From contig NC_064034.1 of NCBI RefSeq assembly GCF_932526225.1, positions 20,026,927 through 20,090,926 on the forward strand: a stretch of 64,000 nt of DNA, in the 5' to 3' direction. The stretch is from Nematostella vectensis (taxonomy: Eukaryota; Cnidaria; Anthozoa; Actiniaria; Edwardsiidae). Positions 37,301 to 48,160 of the stretch are shown in pieces. The position numbers and the translations under genes are program-made. Every line of letters begins with the position of its first letter. The stretch's first letter is position 1. The notes under the pieces are model-generated. The model worked only from the letters and a program-made list of their open reading frames with translations. It had not been told where the DNA came from and ran no database searches.

Positions 37301-38497
37301 TTACCACACTACACCTTACTACGCCACACCTTACCACACTACACCTTACCACGCCACACCTTACCACGCCACACCTTACCACACTACACCTTAATACGCC
37401 ACACCTTACCACACCACACCTTACTACGCCACACCTTACCACACTACACCTTACTACACCACACCTTACCACACTACAGCTTACTACGCCACACCTTACC
37501 ACACCACACCTTACCACACTACACATTACCACACTACACCTTACTACGCCACACCTTACCACACTACACCTTACCACACTACACCTTACTACGCCACACC
37601 TTACCACACCACACCTTACCACACTACACCAAACCACAACCTTACCATACAGAGCTTTACCATGCCACACCTTACTCTCACCTTACCACACCATGCCACA
37701 CCTTACTCTCACCTTACCAAACCATGCCACACCTGATTCTCACCTTACCACACCATGCCACACCTTACTCTCACCTTACCACACCATGCCACACCTTACT
37801 CTCACCTTAGCACACCATGCCACACCTTACTCTCACCTTACCACACCATGCCACACCTTACTCTCACCTTACCACACCATGCCACACCTTACTCTCACCT
37901 TACCACACCATGCCACACCTTTCTCTCACCTTACCACACCATGCCACACCTTACTCTCACCTTACCACACCATGCCACACCTTACCCTCACCTTACCACA
38001 CCATGCCACACCTTACCCTCACCTTACCACACCATGCCACACCTTACTCTCACCTTACCACACCACACCTTTTTACGCCACAACTTACCACATTTCATTT
38101 TTATCATACCACACCATACTAGGCCACACCAAAACACCTTACCACACTACTACACCTTACTATGCCACACCTTACCACACCACACCTTACCACACTACAC
38201 CAAACCACAACCTTACCATACAGAGCTTTACCATGCCACACCTTACTCTCACCTTACCACACCATGCCACACCTTACTCTCACCTTACCACACCATGCCA
38301 CACCTGATTCTCACCTTACCACACCATGCCACACCTTACTCTCACCTTACCACACCATGCCACACCTTACTCCCACCTTACCACACCATGCCACACCTTA
38401 CTCTCACCTTACCACACCATGCCACACCTTACCACTCCTTACCACATCACGCCTTACTAAACTGCACCTTACCACACCACACCTAACACCTAACATA

Positions 38498-38551
<54 letters not shown>

Positions 38552-40541
38552 GAATCAATGTTAGTTATCAATATAAAAAGTTATCAGATATATGTTTCTG
38601 AATTAATGATTTAAAAATGCTCTTCTTAAAACTTGACAATGTCTTTTTATTTCTAATGCTGGTTTCTATGGCGTTCGACTCCTTTATTGTTCTGACTGCG
38701 AATGTTCGCCCTCCTTCCGACTCACGTTTATAACTAGGACATATCAAATTTATTTTCGAAAATCTTGTCTGTCCTAAAAGATGTCAGAGTTTTTAATAAG
38801 TAATCTGTCTAAATATATTGGAGTGTTAAGGTTTGGATTTACGCGCTTATAGGTGATAACATTTCTTTTTATATATGATTGCTTAGTGAAAGGCAGCCAG
38901 CTAAGGGTGTTGAATAGAGTAATTGTTGGTGTTAGTCTGTCAGCATCTAGAATAATACGCGCTGCTCTTTTCTGAAGCTTAAGAATACTTAGTAAACAAT
39001 CCTTACTACAGCTATCCCACACCATACTCCCATACATGAGGGTAGGTCTTATGACCACCCGTTGGTGGCGTTTTAAGAAGGGACTTATATGTATTACTAG
39101 TCCTATACGTTTTGAAAGTTTTTTCCTTAGCTCGTCTATATGTACCTCAAAAGTCATTTGACTGTCCAAGGTAATGCCTATTAGCTTATACGAAGAAATC
39201 TCTTCAATCATGGAATCTCCGATTCTTAAGTCCAAACATAGCGGGATATCTTTTAACCTTCCTTCTATCCATTTCCCCGTGACAAGCATAGCCTTGGTCT
39301 TTGCGTTGTTAACGTACATTTTATTTCTGGACGCCCACTCGTCGACTGCCGCCAGGTCGTTATTTAAGGAGACAGTCAGACTATGGATCTTGGAGTAGTG
39401 TGTGCTTGCAGTAACTGTTGTGTCATCTGTATATATGTCAACAGAAGAGTGTCACAGATGTAGCGGCATGTCATTTACAAATAACAATAGCAAAATCGGC
39501 CCTAGGACGCTGCCTTGAGGTACACCTTGTTTAACCATACGGGACTCAGAGCGCTCACCATTCAGAGCAACAAATTGCTGTCTGTCCGTAAGATATGACT
39601 TGAACCAAAGAGATGCTGGCTCACTCAGCTTTTCCAGAAGGAGCTGATGGTCGACAACATCAAAAGCCTTCCTGAAATCTACAAATACCATCCCGGACAC
39701 CTGGTCACGATCGAGATTGAATAGAACTTCATCTGTCAACTTAATCAAAGCAGACTCGGTGGAATGTCCGGCACGGAAGCCTGATTGTAGTTCATATAGT
39801 AGTCCATTCTCTAAAAGGTAATCCATAAAGGATGTAGCTGTGTGTTTTTCGAGTATCTTGGACATAACAGAGAGCACTGAAATAGGCCTATAATCATCAC
39901 GGTTACCATGCTCCCCGTCTTTGAACAGAGGTGAGACTCTCGCTACTTTCCACTTGGCTGAAAAACAGTTCTTTTCAATGGACATGTTGAAAAGCCTTGT
40001 TAGGTGTCTTGAGAATACTGGAGAGACCATCTTGAGCACTTTAACGCCTATTTCGTCTGGGCCGGTAGCTTTAGAGGATGACACACCACGCCTTAACACC
40101 CTACACCACACCTTACCACACCACACCTTGCTACGCCACACCTTACCACACCACACCGCACCTTGCTACGCCACACCTTTGCACACTACACCACTCCTTA
40201 TCACACCACACCTTACCTCGCCACACCTTACCACACCTTACCTCGCCACACCTTACCAAATCTCACCAGGTAACACCACACAAAATGGCGTATCTAGCCT
40301 CGAATAGCCTCGCCTTGCGACTGGGGCCTAATAGGGCCTAGTGTGTCTTACCTTGTGTCTATTTGATCACTTCCAGGTAATTGGATGGGTGTATAAATAA
40401 AAAGAGAGGCACCATCTCTGTCTCCGTAAGGTCCGTAAGCCTTGGAGATAAAAGCCGGGTCCATAGGAAGCCCGATACCAGTCCTATCCTCGAATCCGTA
40501 TGGCCAGGAGAAGTTGTACAAACCGATAGGCTTTGGCATTG
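28344..40541 (-). CDS. LamG / D8C / PAN-domain protein, 3' part of gene
   Basis: Minus-strand exons, 5' to 3': 40541-40352 and 34065-33759 and 31697-31553 (one concanavalin-like LamG_3 domain: GLYNFSWPYGFEDRTG, WHHVGFTYDYSTG, RLYVNGT, MYCFQLYDQALSPDQV); 29412-29099 (uromodulin/GP2-type D8C: CQVWINGTHP, GCCEHKARVEVRQC, GYNVYKF); 28618-28344 (PAN/apple: CMGYCLVDDKRCKSVNYSA, CQLNNA) ending in TAA. The first three junctions and the D8C-PAN junction keep phase. The LamG-D8C junction does not, so an exon is probably missing in the LINE-bearing 29.4-31.5 kb stretch. The acceptor before 40541 shows that more 5' exons exist. Probably secreted or cell-surface; ligand unknown. The 40.3-34.1 kb intron is almost all satellite plus a LINE. 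Not recognised as a named gene. Confidence 0.78.
28690..29130. repeat. ~63 bp minisatellite starting at the D8C exon splice donor
   Basis: Seven or so units of about 63 bp. Each holds the minus-strand motif CTCGAAACAG|GTAAACAT or a close variant. Donor positions 29097, 29034 and 28971 are exactly 63 bp apart; the next is at 28907 (64 bp). The first copy is the real exon end by splice phase. The same unit is found at 59340-59710 and 60020-60180. Confidence 0.9.
29571..31060 (-). pseudogene. Degenerate non-LTR retrotransposon (LINE) with internal deletion
   Basis: Minus-strand frames give, in order, a pre-RT linker (LRDAVYNSAITAYGKKEPKS, SGDARAMYECIKKATGPTPS), the start of a reverse transcriptase (QCGFSASRSTADLIFSLRQ, MPLYIAFIDLTK), then directly a post-RT region (NFTYLKSTIPN, LNTFHMRCLRRIL). 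Only about 60 codons separate the latter two, so the RT palm with its catalytic Asp pair is deleted. There are several frameshifts and stops. It lies between LamG and D8C exons of the host gene on the same strand. Confidence 0.8.
31925..32160. mobile_element. 236 bp fold-back MITE
   Basis: The ends GGCGACTTACTACAGTACCA and its inverted, slightly diverged partner (ending GTAAGTCGCC) pair over about 46 bp, including the block AAGTTCGACACCTCTCCACT. TA lies outside each end. Non-coding; in an intron of the LamG gene. Confidence 0.75.
32449..33106. mobile_element. MITE with AGGCTATGTTTACACGG ends
   Basis: Left end AGGCTATGTTTACACGGTGC and right end GCACCGTGTAAACATAGCCT are perfect inverted repeats, continued inward by GGACGAA. 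Flanks are TTA on the left and TAG on the right, compatible with a TA or TWA target duplication of PIF/Harbinger or IS4EU-type elements. TACGTACG/CGTACGAA motifs recur inside. No transposase. Confidence 0.78.
34110..38495. repeat. CCACACCTTA-type satellite with nested higher-order repeats
   Basis: A C/A/T-rich strand of ~10 bp motif variants. Segments starting at about 35281, 36011 and 36731 are near-identical long copies (spacing 730 then 720 bp). From 36955 to 37640 a ~30 bp unit (TTACTACGCCACACCTTACC) takes over, and from 37660 a ~31 bp unit (ATGCCACACCTTACTCTCAC). The array continues at 40085-40275 beyond a LINE insertion. Frames up to 354 aa are artefacts of the biased composition. Confidence 0.95.
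38497..40085 (-). mobile_element. 5'-truncated LINE (Jockey/CR1-like RT) inserted in the satellite
   Basis: Reverse transcriptase blocks in order on the minus strand: SSSKATGPDEIGVKVLKM, YRPISVLSVMSKILEK, GFRAGHSTESALIKLTDEVL, MVFVDFRKAFDVVDH, GVPQGSVLGP, then YTDD where YADD is usual, and a C-terminal part ending WLPFTKQSYIKRN. The frame is open except for one TGA just before the YTDD block (about 39450). The 5' end starts abruptly in CCACACC repeat at about 40085; the 3' end is a (TA)n tail at 38500-38548. Satellite on both sides shows it inserted into the array. Confidence 0.87.
40085..40275. repeat. Continuation of CCACACCTTA satellite
   Basis: Same motif as 34110-38495, on the far side of the LINE; it ends about 75 bp before the LamG exon donor at 40352. 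Confidence 0.85.
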
Positions 40542-40789
40542 CTACAAGAACAGTACCAAATGCAACTTAGTCTATTTGAAACGCGTTAAATTTTCCCATA
40601 AGGCAATCAAAAGGATAAAAACTACAGGTGGTAGCACGCGAGTAACAAAGGGAATGTGGAGGGGGTGGTGGTGTGGAAACACCAGTTTCACGATATTTCC
40701 CCCTAATTTACTGTTTCTAAACGATATTTATGGCGACATTTAAACAAAAATATTAAAAAGAAATGAAGATAACCAGGAATGTGACTTTC

Positions 40790-40798
40790 CACATCATT

Positions 40799-40864
<66 letters not shown>

Positions 40865-40881
40865 GTCATCGTCATCGTCAC

Positions 40882-40916
<35 letters not shown>

Positions 40917-41006
40917 CCGTCATCGTCATATTCGTGGTAGTAGTGGTTGTCGTCGTCGTCTTTGTCGTTGTTGTTGTTGTTGTTGTTATTATTATTATTA
41001 TTATTT
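40790..41006. repeat. (CAT)n/(CGT)n/(GTT)n/(ATT)n trinucleotide tract
   Basis: Successive trinucleotide runs that change by single-base substitution. The open poly-Ile/Val frame is an artefact. Confidence 0.95.
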
Positions 41007-44000
41007 TTTGAACCCTGACACCACCTTTCAGGTGCCCGCCTACGAAGACGTTTTCATTAAGGTGAGAAGCAAATAGTTTTTGAATCTTTATCTAAGGAGA
41101 ACACAATCAATCACCACCTGCAAGGCGTACGCAAACCATGAATACTACTCGTGCTTTTTTTAAGAAGATATTTGATTTTCGGATATAATTAACATTTTCT
41201 GTAATTGGTTTGAGGGAACATAGATAATAATTGAAAAGCCTAAACTCGAGTGAACTTGTCTCAATTCTCACCTTTTGTCACTGCGCTTCTCAACGATGCA
41301 AGCTGAAAATTAATATGAAGTCAACATTGCAACTTTGAACAATCATAATTACTTAGGTACACATTTAAATTTGACGCTTTCGAAATTTCCCGACAACTTT
41401 AGGTTTGATCTGTTGAGAGTTATCGAGAATAGACTGCAGGACATTTCTTTATTTACTCTTCCTCGTTTTGAGCGCGGGTTCGCGTTTTTTCTTCAATTAG
41501 GTTCGCGTTTGGTGCTTATTGAAGGAGTGAGTCAGAAAAACGATTTTAATTGTAAAAAAGGGACGCTCTGAAGAAACAAGTCAACAAGTCATAAACAACG
41601 AACTACACATGGCTTCTCCACATCCTTAATAGATGAAATGTAATGCCGTAAGGCCACATACAAAATGGTCGTTTATGGTCATTGCCCCAGTACCTATTTG
41701 TGCCGCGTACAACTTTATTTCTTATTTTAATTCTTTCTCTGTAAAACCTATAGAATCATGTGAATTTTAGACACCTAATCAGGCCATCCATGAAAGTATG
41801 TTCGGGAATCCCTTTTACTGCAATAACAAATGTCGAATAGTGTCTGATTGGATGAATCATTTGTCTCTGCGAGAAAAGGCTAATTTTGAGATTCAAAGAA
41901 AATAAGACATTAAAGAAAAACAGAAAAATGAAAATAAAAACTGCCCGCCCCTATTCTCCCGAAAAAGAAAAGGCGGCCATAACTGTAATCTTTTTTTGTT
42001 TGTTTTCATTTGCCCTTATAACAGAGTAATGCTCTCATCTAAAAGGCAAATAATTTTAAATTTGAAGATTCATTTATAGTATGAAAAATTTTCACGGACC
42101 TATCAATGAAATAAGTTGATTATCTAAGCGCTTTTCAAAATACGTCTTTTTTATAACCGTGTCCTTTTATCAGACAGTTTGACATTTAGAATATTATTCA
42201 AGAGAAACTTGGTTAAATACTTTATCTTTTTTCGAAAATGTCGCGACAAGCGAAGCGGGGAGGCTCTGGGCGGGCAAGTAGCTTTTTTCAGTTCTCGAAT
42301 TACACTTCTTTATGCTAGTTTAATTTGTTTAATGGCTCTAAGACGAAGAAAGGAGCTCTAAGACGATTCCTACCTGAAAAAGCAGACAGATAAGAAGTCT
42401 CAGAACTGGCAGAACTGCTCTTCTGGCCGCCGGCATTCTGACTCTTGGAAACCTTCCTCTGACAGGGAAAACTGATCTGATGTGTGATGAAGAATGTGTT
42501 AAAGTTTGGTTAAGCTCGCAGCTGAAGCAATGATCATTAAGAATTTATTTCTTCATTAACTCCAACAGATGCTTTCTTTTATTCTTTTTTCTTCTTTTCC
42601 TTTTATTCTTTTCTGTTTTCATTTTTCCTCTTCTCTTTGACCAATCACGTTATTTGGGGTAAAATGCTATTCGCGGTATGTGTGTTATTTTTAAAACCCA
42701 ATTATCCCAATTATTAGATTAGAGAAACTTCACTCTTGGTTTTATTCCATTTATCGGGATCGACTGTAATAACGAACATTTTTCATTAAAAAACTTCTCT
42801 TTGCTAATTATAATTAACAATTTTAATGGAAGGTCTAAGGCAGGTGTGTGGAGTGATAACCGGCGCAGGGCTCGCATCCCTTCTCCCTTCCCCAGCCGCC
42901 AAAGCGGTTTTCTTATCTGCTTACCAAAGAACTTTAGACTATTTTTATTAAAGCTTTACCGACAAACGTATTTGCATATTTATTGCATAGCTTTCAAACT
43001 CACTTTAAGAAAAATCTGAAAAAATACAGTGAATGTATCAGAATTACCAAGAAAGCTAATGCGGGAGTATACTGTAATATGGATATTTTCAAGAAAATTA
43101 GGCTTGAGAAAAGGTTCAAAATCTTGAGACTCCCGCCTAATGCGGGAGAGTTGACAGCTGTGTTATTAGTGTATTCATTTTATCCTTTTTTGTATCCCAA
43201 ACTGATATAGCTGCTCTTTGTACTTTTTTCACCTCTCCTCATTATCTCCCGGCCTTTTCCATTTTTCCCCTTTGAACCCTTGCTAGGTCCACCCCCTCCC
43301 CCCTTCCCCCGCCTTCTCTTCCTAAGCAAATAAAGCGCATGTCTTTTCTTTTACCACCCGAGCCCTCGACCATTACGGTATTCCTGTGGACCGTGTTAGA
43401 CCTAAAACCTCCGAATGATACCACGCATGCGTTAGAGCCCGGCAAAACAGCAAAACACAATCTCGTTCCCAGAGCCCACGTACCTTTGTGCCATCGGCAA
43501 GGTTTGCTCTGGGATAATCAATTTCTAGGGCGATTCTTATTGGCTCTCGAGCTTGCTTTAGTGAGCATGCGCAAATAAAACGGAAGTGAATAGAACAATG
43601 GAAAAGCTTGCCACACATTTTGAAAAAAAAAATTGCAGAGAAAACCCCAACAAACCAGCGTATACATTTAAAACCAAATTATATCATTGCTGCTACAAAC
43701 TTTTAGTGCCATACAATAAATATTTGTAGCATTTTGGGTCTTCCAACATAGAGGGAGGCCTTGTGGAAAGCCTATGGGAAATTACGGGAAATGTAGAAGT
43801 GTGCGAAGTCGTAATAATATATATGCCGGCCAGGTTCTCGGCGGATTGACTTGAAAAAGTGCTGCGGTATGCGATGAAATCCTTCCATGCAGAGCACAGA
43901 AATCATGCGTGAGCGAAGCTTTTCAATCTTGTCCTCAGTACAATAATTGAACTGAATTTGCGCTCTCCTTGAGACACAAACAAATCGTAGGCGAATCCAA

Positions 44001-44500
44001 GCACTTCGTGTATAGTCCAGTTTCGAATTCATAAATTTTCACAAGAAGACGCTTATTATTAATAATAATAATAATGATGATAATTTATTTATAAAGCGCT
44101 AAAACTATCTTCATATATTCTAAAGCGCTCAACAGAAAACAAATTCTTACAAAAAAAACATCTAAACTAAATCAACATAACAAGTAACACGGTCAGCTAA
44201 ATTAACAAGTCATCTAGTGAAATAAGCTACTATGTGAAATAAACTTCTTTGCATCTATTCGTGCTATAAAACACCCATAAATACTCCAAAAGGTAAACGA
44301 ATATACGGGGAAGTGCAAAATGAGCATTTCAATGCCTTAGCTCGCTATATGTGCGAAGTAAACAATAGGTGCCAACGGATCGCTGGCGCGTCAAAATGTA
44401 AATAGAATATCTAATTTGCCTCCACAATTTTCGGTAATTAGCTTTAACGTAAAATAAGGAATTTGACTAGCTGTGAAACATTTTTTTTTTCATCCTACCA
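41007..44500. other. No supported gene
   Basis: AT-rich sequence with short open frames and no recognisable domain. 44050-44130 has (AAT)n followed by TTTATAAAGCGCTAAAA and CTAAAGCGCTCAACAG, resembling the AGCGCT-containing 3' ends of LINE/SINE copies common in marine invertebrate genomes. A poly-G run at 44519-44529 precedes the GC-rich viral block. Confidence 0.5.
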
Positions 44501-44711
44501 AGGCCGGGAAGTGTCAAAGGGGGGGGGGGACACTGAGGCCTTTCATAGAAATGAGTGGGAGGCGCGAATCGCCCCTCCGGGCCTCCCAGCCCCGTCTTAG
44601 GCTTGGGGGGCGCGCCGGGTCCCTCCGAACCCCCCAGCCCCGGTCCAGGCTGGGGGCTTTCAGTGGCACCGAAACGCGTTTCGCGTAGACTAACAGTTGC
44701 TGGTTATTAAT

Positions 44712-44975
44712 CTACGTCGGGACCACTTCGCGTAGACACACAGACACAGCATGGGTAACGGCGAAGGCGCGCTTATAGTTCTTCCGCACCTGTCGATGAT
44801 GCGTTATCTCGTTGTCTAGAACCGCCCGAGTGTCACATATTTTCTGGAGTCGGAAGCTTTGCACGTCGCCGCCGATGCTTGCCGGAGCGGCAGGCGTCAT
44901 GTGCGTACCCTTCGGTGGGCAGACGCTGGGAAGCGAGGGGTATATGGCACCGCTGCTAACGTCGCTGTCTGCCAT
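44712..44975 (-). pseudogene. 5' fragment of a PLV ORF, truncated at the element's left edge
   Basis: 87 codons starting 16 nt downstream of the minor-capsid-like stop, same strand, so probably one transcription unit. The charged segment (RLQKICDTRAVLDNEITHHR then QVRKNYKRA) looks like a real coiled or helical region, but the frame runs into sequence without that character after AVTHAVSVC and stops. I infer that the rest of the gene, and the left terminus of the element, has been lost. Function unknown. Confidence 0.5.
44880..44892. repeat. TGCCG-N3-CGGCA hairpin, copy 1
   Basis: TGCCGGAGCGGCA: 5 bp arms with a 3-nt loop. The same short hairpin recurs at 50346 and 52358, with near copies elsewhere in the element. 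Confidence 0.6.
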
Positions 44976-44991
44976 GCTTGCTATGTCGGAC

Positions 44992-45681
44992 CTAGGTTAG
45001 CTCTAATACGAGGCGAACAGGCTTGCCCTTAAAGTCCACCCGTCTACCGCGGTCATCCTTGATCCATATTTGGATACTCGAGACAAACTCAGAGGAAGAT
45101 GCTGCGGCATAAACGGGGATGTCGGGTCCATAGACGACTTTCTCGTGCGGCCTCCCGCGGGTTTCTAGGCAAGCGAGAACGTTTGAAGGTTCGCCTAAGG
45201 AGAGGCATTGCGTGCGGTCTACGATATCGCAAAAGATGTAGAGGGCCTCTATTTTCGGCAAAGCCACCTTAAGTGGGGCACCCCCCAAGGGCAGTGCGAG
45301 GCCTCGCTCCCCCAACTGATCGTCTTTAGCCTCTAGGCCAAATAGTGCGCAAAGCTCGGCATTCAGGAACGCAACGCCATTGGACATGAGCGCGATCTTC
45401 CCGGTGAGGGGATCCAGCTTCGCGGTCAGAATCTCGTTTTCGTCGCGGTTGATCGTTTCCACGATGGACTCGGCCGTGTGGTGCCCGGCTGGCAGAGTAG
45501 CGATGGGCGGGAGGGAGGCTATAGTCGTTATCTGATGCTCCCGCTCGAGATTATACCAGCTGTTAAACAGCGAGCACTGCCGGAGCGCCACGAAGCGTGG
45601 GCGCCTTATCGGCCGCTCGAAGAAGAGCGTCTGTTCGCCTTTGGTGAGCACAGTATGTAGGACCACCATTGTGTTGAACAT
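44992..45681 (-). CDS. Minor capsid (penton-like) protein, PLV
   Basis: Intact 229-codon frame. I assign a virion minor structural role by its place beside the other capsid genes and its layout: a short β-rich start, LFNSWYNLE, then a PAGHHTAESIVETINRD segment (AGHYT-type blocks recur in Polinton and PLV penton-like proteins), and a C-terminus FVSSIQIWIKDDRGRRVDF followed by a hydrophobic β-strand, as in single-jelly-roll capsid proteins. It is divergent from the large ORF at 45712, with only 30 bp between the two ATGs. A fold prediction would decide; I have no catalytic motif to go on. Confidence 0.55.
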   Translation of the reverse strand: MFNTMVVLHTVLTKGEQTLFFERPIRRPRFVALRQCSLFNSWYNLEREHQITTIASLPPIATLPAGHHTAESIVETINRDENEILTAKLDPLTGKIALMSNGVAFLNAELCALFGLEAKDDQLGERGLALPLGGAPLKVALPKIEALYIFCDIVDRTQCLSLGEPSNVLACLETRGRPHEKVVYGPDIPVYAAASSSEFVSSIQIWIKDDRGRRVDFKGKPVRLVLELT

Positions 45682-45711
45682 AGCCCGCCTTCGTGTTTAA
45701 TAGGGCTGAGC
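45682..45711. promoter_or_regulatory. 30 bp divergent intergenic region with TAATAGGG
   Basis: It separates the divergent start codons at 45681 and 45712. TAATAGGG at 45698-45705 lies 6 bp before the plus-strand ATG; the same octamer directly abuts the major capsid ATG at 48281. A shared promoter motif is inferred from two cases only. Confidence 0.4.
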
Positions 45712-47207
45712 ATGGATTGGGAAGGCTGGCGGATGCTGAACAAGGAGGCGATTCCCCGAAGGGAAGTGGGAGAGACGAAGAAGGCGGCAACTGCGGCGGG
45801 AGCCTCTATAGCCGAACATATCAAACACGCTATAGCCGAACAATTCAAACGCGCAAAACCCGGTTTCTCTAGGTCTCTGACCCTCGCGCAAAAGTTGCTC
45901 TACGCCGTACCCGCAACCCCCGTGCAGAGCACGGCCTCAGACGTCACCCCACTACTTACGCAGCTAGAGATACACGTGGCTGAGGACAAATCATTCACGA
46001 CTAGGGTCCGAGACATATTCAAAGAGACAGTAGTCACGCACAAGTCCGCCAAGGAGTCTCGCCGGTGGCTATCGGAGCCTTCCTATGGGTACTGGCCACA
46101 GCAACTCAACTTTGCGGTCTGGTGCGCAACCGCCGAATGTGGGGTGTCCCTAACCGACCCCGCTTTCGCCACGCTCCCCTCTGTCATCAGGGGATTTCTA
46201 AGGTTTCACGTCTACTTTACCACCCGGAGGATACTCTACGAGCTCGGCGCCCCCCTGCCTGGCGACAGCCCGTTCACGCAAAAAGGTAACCCCTACAAGA
46301 AGGCCGCTTTCGAGCGTCTATGTGTAGAGTTCGGTTTGCCGCGTAAGCCGGACTTCCGATGGAAAGGCGGGCGGAACCACGGGCTAGGCGATGTTTTTGT
46401 GTTCTACCCGGGGAGGGGTATCGCAACGTGCACGTGATCCGTGGCTACCTCAATCTGTTTAGCGACGAAGGTTGGACGTACAAAAGTGGGAAGCAGGTGG
46501 GTTACATACGCAACGACGACCACGGGGGCGTGCAATATAGCTGGTTTGCGCCTCCCAAAGGTGAGGGGCTGACGAAAGCAGGGCTAGGAAGACTGGATCG
46601 CTCGGTCGAGGCGTTCGTCTACACAGTGCTTGGCGCGCAGGTAAACGTCCGTTCCTCTATCGCGGGGTCCGGCGGGCCGGCCATGGAGGCGCAGGCGGAG
46701 TTCACGAAGCTGCTTGAAGACGCGATCATAGAAAACGACATCGCTTAAAGGGTGCAAAGGTACCAGTTAGCCGTGCAGGAGGCCAAGGTGAGACTTGCGG
46801 TCGCACCAGGAGTGTGGCTGATGCCGAGCGATCTGGTGATAAACACGCAAAGGGTCGTGGGATACAACAATAAGCTGCAGAAAGCCACAGACTCCATGAC
46901 GCTCGGCGCAAACGCGATCAACACCGAGAAAAAGCCAGTCGGTGCTCATAACATGGCCGGTGGGCATCCTAGGGTGCAACACGTGACTGACCCTGGGATC
47001 GACCGCGAGGTGCGAAGCAAGACTTCCGCCACTGCGAAAGTGCACGCAGAGGGCCCTGCCCCCTCTCCACGTATGCACACTGCGCATAGCATGACTGCCG
47101 CCGGAACGGCAAGCGCACCCTTATCGGGCGAAAAAAGTTATCACACCGCCCTCAAGGCGGGGTTGTCGGCACTCGCGGTGGCCGCGGCGTATTACTTGTT
47201 CCGATGA
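45712..47207 (+). pseudogene. Large PLV ORF, split by a frameshift and a stop; C-terminal membrane anchor
   Basis: Three consecutive frames read like one protein of nearly 500 residues. The first part (45712 to about 46410) contains TAQ-poor helical sequence and FLRFHVYFTTRRILYELGAP. A one- or two-base shift in a G-rich run near 46410 moves it into the frame open to 46748, which has QVGYIRNDDHGGVQYSWFAP. A TAA at 46746-46748 then separates this from an in-frame continuation ending at 47207, with a C-terminal hydrophobic helix (ALKAGLSALAVAAAYYLFR). This last part also carries RMHTAHSM and NMAGGH. No family recognised; a virion or membrane role is a guess from position. Confidence 0.55.
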
Positions 47208-48160
47208 TTGCTTTGCATTCGACGAACCAAGAACGCGGCTACGGCTAGAATGAGCAGCCACGCATTTTCGCCAAGGAATTTCACCTTTTAACCTGCAGCC
47301 TTAAACACGAAGTTCGCGATGCTGCCTACTAGCCCAGGGAGAAGCTCGCCTAGCTTTTTTCCGATAGCCTTAAGACCGTTACCGACCCCTCTGGCCACGG
47401 AGGAGAGCGACTTGCCGAGCGACGTCACAATGGCCGCGATCGTCGTCGCTACGGCCAACCCGATAGCGGTGACGGTAAAGCCGTACTTTTTGAAGATGGC
47501 TTTGATGCGCTCTCTTAGCGGCTTTTGGTTCTCGAGCTCTCGGTTTTCGCGTTCTAGTTCGTCAATCTCGGATAGCCTCTTCTCGTTGCGCTTACGGGCC
47601 TCTTGGCGGCGGCTCTCTGACGTGTTAGGGTCGTCGATAGTCTCCCTGTCTGTGGCTACCACCCCTTGCAGCTATTGGGCTCGTTCTGTGTTCTTCTGGA
47701 TGACCGCGTCTATCTCTGCCACGGACCTCATCGCCAGCTTGAAGCCTTTCAGCTTTGCAACGTCCTGTCGAACGCCCACGTCCTCATTGAACAGCTGTCT
47801 TGGTTTAGTCCAACCTCCTTTGCCGAGGCTGCGAAGCTGTATTAGCGTCGTTCCCCTCCGGTCTGACTGGAAACGTATCAGATTCTCGTTAAGGTCTGGG
47901 TATTCCTCCCTGAGGGACGGGAGACCGAGTCTTGTCGCTGCACCCTCTGTGGTGAACGAGGTTTTAGCGGTCGTTTGCGTTGCGCTTCGCGTAGCCATGC
48001 TATGCGCAGCATGCATACGCGATGACGTGCTCGTCATTGGGATCGACTCCCCATCGTCGGGGTCAAACGGGATAAGGGGCGTCGTCTCGTCGTCCCCCGC
48101 TCCGCGATCGGCGGACGCACCCGGCAAGGTATCGTCAATGCCGACGCCAACATCACCCAT
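47190..48160 (-). pseudogene. PLV membrane-associated ORF, interrupted by two stops
   Basis: A 162-codon frame (48160-47672) continues in the same frame after a TAG into a 124-codon frame (to 47288), and after a TAA into about 30 more codons ending near 47190, overlapping the tail of the convergent ORF. Features in order: acidic N-terminus, RMHAAHSM, a basic/β segment (RRGTTLIQLRSLGKGGW), a charged coiled coil (DELERENRELENQKPLRERI), a hydrophobic helix (GFTVTAIGLAVATTIAAIV), KKLGELLPGLVGSIANFVF, and a final membrane helix (AWLLILAVAAFLV). The preserved amphipathic and membrane pattern beyond both stops suggests one former gene. Function unknown. Confidence 0.55.

Noticed and set aside
34192-38614. 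Several Thr/His/Pro/Tyr-rich frames of 100-354 codons
   Set aside because: Low-complexity satellite with almost no G on the plus strand, so stops are rare by composition.
41031-41060. Possible plus-strand micro-exon with AG and GTGAGA borders
   Set aside because: Only 10 codons, no neighbouring exons in phase were found, and it borders a simple repeat.
46940-46990. NMAGGH as an adenovirus-type protease cleavage site
   Set aside because: It fits the loose (M/I/L)xGG pattern, but no protease gene is present in the element and a single short match is weak.
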